10,999 nt of DNA. Origin: Candidatus Omnitrophota bacterium (GTDB lineage Bacteria > Omnitrophota > Koll11 > VGKN01). The position numbers and the translations under genes are program-made. Location of the stretch: the NCBI GenBank assembly GCA_016867055.1, contig VGKN01000026.1, forward strand, positions 1 to 10,999. The letters run 5' to 3'. The number at the start of each line of letters is the position of its first letter. Position 1 is the stretch's first letter. The notes under the pieces were generated by a model. It did no database searches and was not told where the DNA came from. It saw only the letters and a list, made by a program, of their open reading frames with translations. Of this stretch, positions 6,734 to 10,999 are shown piece after piece.

Positions 6734-7048
6734 ATGGAGATTATAGAGAGAATAAGAGAAACCGAGAAAGAAGCGGATAGGATAATAGAGGAAGCCCGCC
6801 AAAGGGCAAGAGAGATAGCTCAAAGGGCAGAAAGCGATGCAAAAGCCCTGATTGATAAGACCATTTGGGATTCTAAGGAAAAATCAGACATTCTTTTTAA
6901 GGAGACCGAGATTCAGATTAATGAAAGGATAAAAGAGGTTTCTCTTAAGATAGAGAAAGAAAGGTCTCTTATAAGGGAAAAGGCTTTAAAAAATATTAAA
7001 CCCGCCATAGATTTTGTTATAGAGTTTATGAAAAAGAAATGGCAATAG
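6734..7048 (+). CDS. V/A-type ATPase peripheral-stalk subunit (H/G type)
   Basis: A 104-residue, nearly all-helical, highly charged protein that fits the small peripheral-stalk subunit of V/A-type ATPases (archaeal H, Thermus G, E. hirae NtpF). It would pair with subunit E to form the stator that links subunit I to the catalytic head and resists torque. The opening IERIRETEKEADRIIEEARQRAREIAQRAESDAKALI shows the Ala-rich, Glu/Arg-rich coiled-coil pattern with small residues at regular spacing, typical of the right-handed stalk coil. There is no membrane segment. GGAG at 6723-6726 lies seven bases before the ATG. It is the first gene of the operon and overlaps subunit I by 10 bases. Sequence alone is weak for such a coiled coil; the assignment rests on its length and its place before subunit I. 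Confidence 0.85.
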   Translation: MEIIERIRETEKEADRIIEEARQRAREIAQRAESDAKALIDKTIWDSKEKSDILFKETEIQINERIKEVSLKIEKERSLIREKALKNIKPAIDFVIEFMKKKWQ

Positions 7049-9060
7049 CCCGCATTAAAAAGTTAAGCATAATAGCTCATAACAGCATAAGAGAAAGCCT
7101 GCTGGATATTCTTCAGGGGATAGGAGTAGTTCATATATCACTAATAAAGGAAGCACCTGAAAGGAATTTTAAGAAAGAAGGAATAAAAAAGGAAAATATC
7201 TCTATTAAACTTTCCCACATAGATGAACTGATAAAATACCTAAATACCCTTGAACCCAAGAAGGGTGGATTTTTAGGTGAAAGGATATCCCTGAGATTAG
7301 AAGAGTTTAAGAATATTTATAAGATATTTGATTACAGCGAGATTTACGAAGGATTCAAATCCTTGACCAATTCTTTAAAAGAGGTAAAATCCCAAAAGGA
7401 AAAACTCCTTGATAGAAAAAGAAAACTCTCTCCCTGGAAAGACCTAACCATCGCTCCCTTAGAGATTGAACATTTAAGTTATACAAATATAATCCTCGGC
7501 ACCATAAATCATAAAGACCTTTTAAATATTACCGAACAGTTGGACAAGGATAATCTTACCTATAATTTTGAGATAATAAATACAGACAAGGATTTTGAAT
7601 ATCTGGTTTTTGTATATTTAAGGCGGGATGAAACTGCTATAGGCGAGATTCTTAAAAGAAGCAGTTTTAACAGGGCATATCTTGAGATAGGTAAATCCAG
7701 CATAGAAGAGGAGTTGGTCTATATAGATTCTGAATCTCAGAACCTGGGGCAAAAGGAAAATTTCATAAATGAGAAGCTAAAAAATCTGCTTAAATACAAG
7801 AGCAAACTTATGTGTCTATATGACTATTACCTTAATCTAAAAAGGAAAATAGAATCCGAAGAAAACTTTTTAAATACTAAAGAAACGTTTTTAATACAGG
7901 GCTGGATAAAAGAGCGCAATGAGAAGTTACTGAGAAAAACCTTAGAAAAAGATTTTAAACATCTTGAGTTGGATATACAAAATCCCGGGCCGGACGAGAT
8001 AGTCCCGGTGGAATTAGATAATAAACCACTTGTTATGCCATTTGAGTTTATAACGAGAATATATGGCATGCCAAAATATGAAGAGGTAGATCCCACTCCC
8101 TTTTTGGCACCGTTTTTCTTTTTGTATTTCGGATTTTGCGTATCAGATGCAGGCTATGGGATACTTCTTGCATTAACCTGTTTATTTATCCTTAAAAAAT
8201 TTAGGTTAGGTCCAATGGGGTTACGCTTCTTTAGGTTATTTTTCTTCTGCGGCATATCCACTATAATAATAGGTGCTTTAACGGGAAGTTGGTTCGGTAA
8301 TATGTTTGACATCCTTGCCGAGGCAAATAAAGTATTTTTGCCCCTCAAAAGATTTAAAGATAACTTAGTGCTAATTGACCCGTTAACTGAGCCCACAAAG
8401 CTCCTTGGGATAGCGCTTTCAATGGGTATCTTTCAGGTATGGTTTGGGAATATTGTTGCCGGTATAGGCAACCTGAAAAACAAACGCTATCTGAATATAT
8501 TATTTGACCAATTTAGTATGCTTACCTTTCTATTCGGTTTAACAGGGCTTGGGCTTGTCTTTTTAAAAGCAATGGATGAAACACGCATAAATTTATTCAA
8601 ATATACTACGATAGCAGGGGCTATAGCTCTTATCCTCACGCAGGGCCGCTCTGAAAAAGGCATAGGCTCAAAACTTTTCTACGGAGTGTATAATCTTTAT
8701 AATGCATTCTCGGGATACCTAAGCGATATATTATCCTACAGTCGTCTGTGGGCACTCGGCTTGGTTACAGGCGTTATGGCAAATACCATAAATCTTATCA
8801 GCGTGCAGTTTAGCCAGATAGTTGTTTCCTCAATACCGTTTCTGGATAAAATAACCTTAGCCAAGGTCATAGTAGGCACTGTTATTTTAATCTTGCTTTT
8901 TATAAGTGGGCATATAATCGCTTTTCTTATGAACCTCTTAGGCGCGTTTGTGCATCCTTTAAGGCTTCAGTTTGTAGAATTTTTTTCTAAATTCTTTAAA
9001 GCGGGCGGTAGTTCTTTTAAGCCGCTTAAGGTAGAGACAAAATATATTAATATAACTTGA
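7039..9060 (+). CDS. ntpI: V/A-type ATPase subunit I (membrane a-subunit)
   Basis: A 673-residue membrane subunit that forms the ion half-channels next to the K ring and anchors the peripheral stalks. The N-terminal soluble half (about 1-340) starts with MAIARIKKLSIIAHNSIRESLLDILQGIGVVHIS, typical of the family, and contains long coiled-coil stretches. The membrane half begins at DPTPFLAPFFFLYFGFCVSDAGYG (D351), the conserved entry to the helix bundle. About seven hydrophobic segments follow. The key SYSRLWALGL motif contains Arg 569, matching the essential Arg of the yeast a-subunit (Vph1 R735 by family knowledge). Near the end is the conserved HPLRLQFVEFFSKFF block. Length and motifs are normal, so the subunit should be functional. 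The start overlaps the end of the stalk gene by 10 bases, suggesting coupled translation. Confidence 0.96.
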   Translation: MAIARIKKLSIIAHNSIRESLLDILQGIGVVHISLIKEAPERNFKKEGIKKENISIKLSHIDELIKYLNTLEPKKGGFLGERISLRLEEFKNIYKIFDYSEIYEGFKSLTNSLKEVKSQKEKLLDRKRKLSPWKDLTIAPLEIEHLSYTNIILGTINHKDLLNITEQLDKDNLTYNFEIINTDKDFEYLVFVYLRRDETAIGEILKRSSFNRAYLEIGKSSIEEELVYIDSESQNLGQKENFINEKLKNLLKYKSKLMCLYDYYLNLKRKIESEENFLNTKETFLIQGWIKERNEKLLRKTLEKDFKHLELDIQNPGPDEIVPVELDNKPLVMPFEFITRIYGMPKYEEVDPTPFLAPFFFLYFGFCVSDAGYGILLALTCLFILKKFRLGPMGLRFFRLFFFCGISTIIIGALTGSWFGNMFDILAEANKVFLPLKRFKDNLVLIDPLTEPTKLLGIALSMGIFQVWFGNIVAGIGNLKNKRYLNILFDQFSMLTFLFGLTGLGLVFLKAMDETRINLFKYTTIAGAIALILTQGRSEKGIGSKLFYGVYNLYNAFSGYLSDILSYSRLWALGLVTGVMANTINLISVQFSQIVVSSIPFLDKITLAKVIVGTVILILLFISGHIIAFLMNLLGAFVHPLRLQFVEFFSKFFKAGGSSFKPLKVETKYINIT

Positions 9061-9086
9061 GACCGTTTAAAAAGTCATTAACGGTC
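9061..9086 (+). repeat. Hairpin directly after subunit I
   Basis: GACCGTT (9061-9067) and AACGGTC (9080-9086) form a perfect 7-bp stem with a 12-base loop beginning at the base after the stop codon. It lacks a T-run, so it is more likely an mRNA-stabilising or processing structure than an intrinsic terminator. Confidence 0.5.
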
Positions 9087-9148
9087 TTGATTACGCAGAT
9101 TTTTAGAGACGATGACACGGATTAATCATAGAAGCCTGATAGGTGTAA

Positions 9149-9179
9149 TTCCTGCGTAACGGCAGGGAGGTGTTTTTTT
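9149..9179 (+). terminator. Possible partial terminator or attenuator between subunits I and K
   Basis: TTCCTGC and GCAGGGA (9149-9168) form a seven-pair stem with one G-T pair and a six-base loop. A run of seven T follows at 9173-9179, four bases after the stem. This is close to an intrinsic terminator, but it lies inside an operon, so read-through or attenuation is the likelier role. Confidence 0.35.
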
Positions 9180-9273
9180 CACCAAAATTCATGGGCGAAT
9201 CCGCAACTCTTTTTGGCGGAAATCTGCGGAATCAGAGATAGTCGGGTTTTTCAACAATCTCAAGTTAAAAAAA

Positions 9274-9279
9274 AGGAGG
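9274..9279 (+). promoter_or_regulatory. Strong ribosome binding site fixing the start of subunit K
   Basis: A perfect AGGAGG lies five bases before the ATG at 9285. It fixes the true start of subunit K and is stronger than the sites of its operon neighbours, in keeping with a need for many K copies per complex. Confidence 0.8.
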
Positions 9280-9284
9280 CTTAT

Positions 9285-9758
9285 ATGGAAGCGGGTTTGG
9301 CTTTTGCAATTGCCGGCGCCATCATAGTAATGACTATTTCAGGCGTAGGTTCAGCTATCGGGGTAGCCTTGGCTGGTCAGGCTGCCGGGGGAGTGATGAC
9401 CGAGGACCCGGAGAAATTCGGCCGCATGATACCACTTATAAGCATTGCCGGCACGCAGGGGTTTTATGGTTTTCTTATAGGGTTCTTAGTGTTGAACAAA
9501 CTTAATCTTCTGACAGACCAGATAAAAATTCCTACCCTGAGCCAGGGCATACAGATTTTTTCAATATGCTTATTAGTTAGCCTTGTAGAGTCAATCTCAG
9601 CAGTCTGGCAGGGAAAGGTCTCTGTTGCCTCTATTGGTTTGGTAGCCAAAAAACCCGAAGAGACAGGCAAGGCCTTGGTTTTGCCCATATTTGTTGAGAT
9701 TTATGCCATATTGGGCTTGGCGGCAGCATTTTTGTTGTTATTGGGAGTAAAGGTGTAG
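9285..9758 (+). CDS. ntpK: V/A-type ATPase subunit K, double-hairpin proteolipid with Na+-site residues
   Basis: A 157-residue rotor-ring proteolipid with four membrane helices (about 5-31, 47-72, 87-109, 131-154), that is two fused hairpins as in E. hirae NtpK. The ring turns as ions pass through subunit I. Residues matching the NtpK sodium site are present: Thr57, Gln58 and Tyr61 in GTQGFYGF (NtpK Thr64, Gln65, Tyr68), Gln109 in WQGKV (Gln110) and Glu138 in VEIYAILG (Glu139). The first hairpin lacks the ion-binding carboxylate, as in NtpK, so one ion site per four helices is expected. Na+ coupling is therefore likely, though not proven. Glu102 in helix 3 is an extra acidic residue. The start is set by AGGAGG at 9274-9279; a longer in-frame extension back to 9213 is rejected. 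The gene is separated from I and E by hairpin-rich gaps. Confidence 0.96.
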   Translation: MEAGLAFAIAGAIIVMTISGVGSAIGVALAGQAAGGVMTEDPEKFGRMIPLISIAGTQGFYGFLIGFLVLNKLNLLTDQIKIPTLSQGIQIFSICLLVSLVESISAVWQGKVSVASIGLVAKKPEETGKALVLPIFVEIYAILGLAAAFLLLLGVKV

Positions 9759-9773
9759 TGTCTAAGCATACCC

Positions 9774-9840
9774 ACACAGACAATCAGATTAGAAAATACA
9801 CCTGCCTGTTGTGTAGGTAGGTGTCTGTGCCAATCTGTGT
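9774..9840. repeat. Imperfect nested inverted repeat between subunits K and E
   Basis: The inner arms ACACCTGCCT (9798-9807) and AGGTAGGTGT (9815-9824) form a 10-bp stem with one G-T pair and a seven-base loop. The outer arms ACACAGA (9774-9780) and TCTGTGT (9834-9840) also pair. It fills most of the 106-base K-E gap, which holds no gene. There is no T-run, so termination is unlikely. The ACCTGCCT core is shared with the palindrome inside res. Confidence 0.65.
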
Positions 9841-9864
9841 TCAAGTAAACGGGGTTAGATAAAA

Positions 9865-10458
9865 ATGGCGCTAACAGATATTACTGATAAGATATTATCT
9901 GAGGCGAGGCTAAAGTCAGAGAGCATCTTGAAAGAGGCCTGCTTTGAGGCAGAAAGGATTTTAGAAAAGGCGAAGGCCGAGGGTGCCAAGATTAAAGAGG
10001 AAATTTTAAAAAGCGCCCAGAAGGAATCTGCCAGGAGACTAAGGAGCGCAGAGGTGTCTCTTAATATGAACCTTAAGAATTCCCTGCTAACGGAAAAACA
10101 GGCTGTCTTGGATGAGGTTTTTAATGAGGCAAAAAGGGTTATTGCTAGTTTGGGACAGAAGGAATATAGAGATTTTATCAGAAGAGTTCTTTTAAGGGCG
10201 GTAAAGGAAGGCAGCGAAGAAATTATAATATCCCAGAACGATAAAGAAAGGCTGAACGAGAATTTTATTAATTCCATAAATGCTGAGCTTTCAAGGTCAG
10301 GCAAAAAAGGAGATTTAAAACCCATCTTTGATAAAAAAACCTTCAATGGATTTATAGTAAAAACCAGAAATGTTCGGATAGACTGCACCATTGATACCCT
10401 GTTAAAACAGCTTCGCCCTGAAATGCAAAGTGAACTTGTAAGGATATTATTTGGCTAA
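9865..10458 (+). CDS. ntpE: V/A-type ATPase subunit E (peripheral stalk)
   Basis: A 197-residue stator subunit that pairs with the small H/G-type subunit and caps the catalytic head. The N-terminal half (about 1-95) is a long Ala/Glu/Lys-rich coiled coil beginning ITDKILSEARLKSESILKEACFEAERILEKAKAEG. The C-terminal half (about 98-197) is a compact alpha/beta domain with the family ending FNGFIVKTRNVRIDCTIDTLLKQLRPEMQSELVRILFG, where GGxxV-type strands precede the final helix and the LF terminus. Length is typical. The ribosome binding site is weak (GGGG at 9851-9854). The next gene, subunit C, begins two bases after the stop, so translation is probably coupled. Membership is clear from the C-terminal block as well as from the operon position. 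Confidence 0.94.
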   Translation: MALTDITDKILSEARLKSESILKEACFEAERILEKAKAEGAKIKEEILKSAQKESARRLRSAEVSLNMNLKNSLLTEKQAVLDEVFNEAKRVIASLGQKEYRDFIRRVLLRAVKEGSEEIIISQNDKERLNENFINSINAELSRSGKKGDLKPIFDKKTFNGFIVKTRNVRIDCTIDTLLKQLRPEMQSELVRILFG

Positions 10459-10460
10459 AT

Positions 10461-10999
10461 ATGGATAACAGGTTGCTTTTAGCAAGACAGTCTTCAGGTA
10501 AGGATACAAGATATACCTATGCTGTAGGCAGGCTACGCGTCCTTGAGACAAGGCTTCTTACAGGGTCATTTTTTGATAAAATGGCAGAGGCGGCTACCTA
10601 CGAAGAATCCCTTAAGATGCTCTCTGAAAATCCTGAATACAGACAGGATGTAGAGAATCTAAAGGAAAAATCTAATTTTGAAAGCATCTTTATTAGCCAA
10701 CTTAAGAGATTATACAATCTGGTTAGCGAACTTACGGAGGATAAGGAGATAACCAATATCTTTTTATTAAAATACGATATTGATAACTTAAAAACCCTTA
10801 TAAAAATAAAACTACTCGGAGGCACCAAAGAGGCCGGGTTTGTTGATTTAGGCATTTTTAAAATAGAAACCCTTAGAGATTATATTAAAAATAATAATTT
10901 TAAATTACCCGGGGAAAAGATTGGAGATTTCATTGCTAAGATTAGCGAGGTAAGGAAACCGCAAAGGATAGAATTTCTTTTTGATGAGTTCTATCTTGA
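10461..10999 (+). CDS. ntpC: V/A-type ATPase subunit C (central-stalk adaptor), partial
   Basis: The first 179 codons of a gene that runs off the window. It matches subunit C of V/A-type ATPases (the AC39/d family), a funnel-shaped all-helical protein that seats the central shaft on the K ring. Supporting features are the opening DTRYTYAVGRLRVLETRLLTGSFFDKMAEA, the LLKYDIDNLKTLIKIKLLG-type helix at about 103-121 (here FLLKYDIDNLKTLIKIKLLGG), and ISEVRKPQRIEFLFDEFYL at the edge. Full-length relatives have about 330-350 residues, so roughly half is present. The frame is open to the last base; the TGA at 10997-10999 is out of frame. It begins two bases after the subunit E stop with no strong ribosome binding site. 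Subunits F, A, B and D are expected downstream. Confidence 0.92.
   Translation, partial: MDNRLLLARQSSGKDTRYTYAVGRLRVLETRLLTGSFFDKMAEAATYEESLKMLSENPEYRQDVENLKEKSNFESIFISQLKRLYNLVSELTEDKEITNIFLLKYDIDNLKTLIKIKLLGGTKEAGFVDLGIFKIETLRDYIKNNNFKLPGEKIGDFIAKISEVRKPQRIEFLFDEFYL

Larger units (their letters stand above)
9089..9284. repeat. Non-coding gap with degraded dispersed-repeat sequence before subunit K
   Basis: This gap is unusually long for the operon. It has GATTACGCAG...CACGGATTAATC (9089-9127), the wording of degenerate repeats common between genes in some bacteria. TCCGC and GCGGA arms at 9200-9220 and a second GCGGAATC at 9226-9233 look like a partly decayed palindrome. I found no convincing gene; the open frame from 9213 is an upstream extension of subunit K without a supported start. 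Confidence 0.45.

Noticed and set aside
9213..9284. 24-residue N-terminal extension of subunit K
   Set aside because: The AGGAGG and ATG at 9285 give a start that matches the proteolipid family; the extension is polar and encoded by repeat-like DNA.
9855..10391. 178-residue reverse-strand open frame
   Set aside because: It is antisense to subunit E and consists of Ser/Leu/Phe-rich low-complexity sequence, as expected from the complement of a Lys/Glu/Ala coiled coil; there is no family signature.
10997..10999. Stop codon ending subunit C at the window edge
   Set aside because: The TGA is out of frame; the gene is only about half of normal length and continues beyond the window.

Overview
The window comes from a fairly AT-rich bacterium that uses Shine-Dalgarno sites, uses TGA as a normal stop, and packs its genes densely on one strand. 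Every convincing gene is on the + strand. A bacterial V/A-type ATPase operon next to GC-rich palindromic repeats suits an uncultured Gram-negative lineage such as Omnitrophota or a relative, but no marker here settles the taxonomy.

Region 1 (about 1-5536) is a defence operon. An unrecognised acidic protein is followed by a type III restriction-modification methyltransferase (Mod), a RhuM-Fic/Doc fusion protein, and the type III helicase-nuclease subunit (Res). The genes overlap or nearly touch (17-base overlap, 9-base gap, ATGA overlap), so they look co-transcribed and translationally coupled. Mod would methylate adenines at the recognition site and Res would translocate and cut when sites are unmodified. 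The Fic protein sits between the two as a possible toxin, effector or regulator. Res has two oddities: a GC-rich palindromic repeat inserted in frame just after the Walker A motif, and a nuclease core that appears to read D...D-S-H where relatives have D/E-x-K. The system may therefore be nuclease-altered.

Region 2 (about 5537-6677) is a short linker. It holds a 58-residue two-helix membrane protein, a 107-bp nest of inverted repeats, a small FMN nitroreductase, and a DUF167/YggU-family protein whose TTG start overlaps the nitroreductase stop.

Region 3 (about 6674-10999) is the first part of a V/A-type ATPase operon in the order H/G-type stalk, I, K, E, C, the same order as the E. hirae ntp and archaeal/Thermus operons. 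A perfect TTGACA box overlaps the stop of the preceding gene and is a good candidate promoter. Subunit K is a double-hairpin proteolipid that keeps the Thr-Gln...Tyr, Gln and Glu positions of the E. hirae sodium site, so Na+ coupling is likely. K is flanked on both sides by hairpin-rich gaps (224 and 106 bases), unlike the tight junctions elsewhere, which may help set its higher copy number. The window ends inside subunit C; F, A, B and D are expected next.
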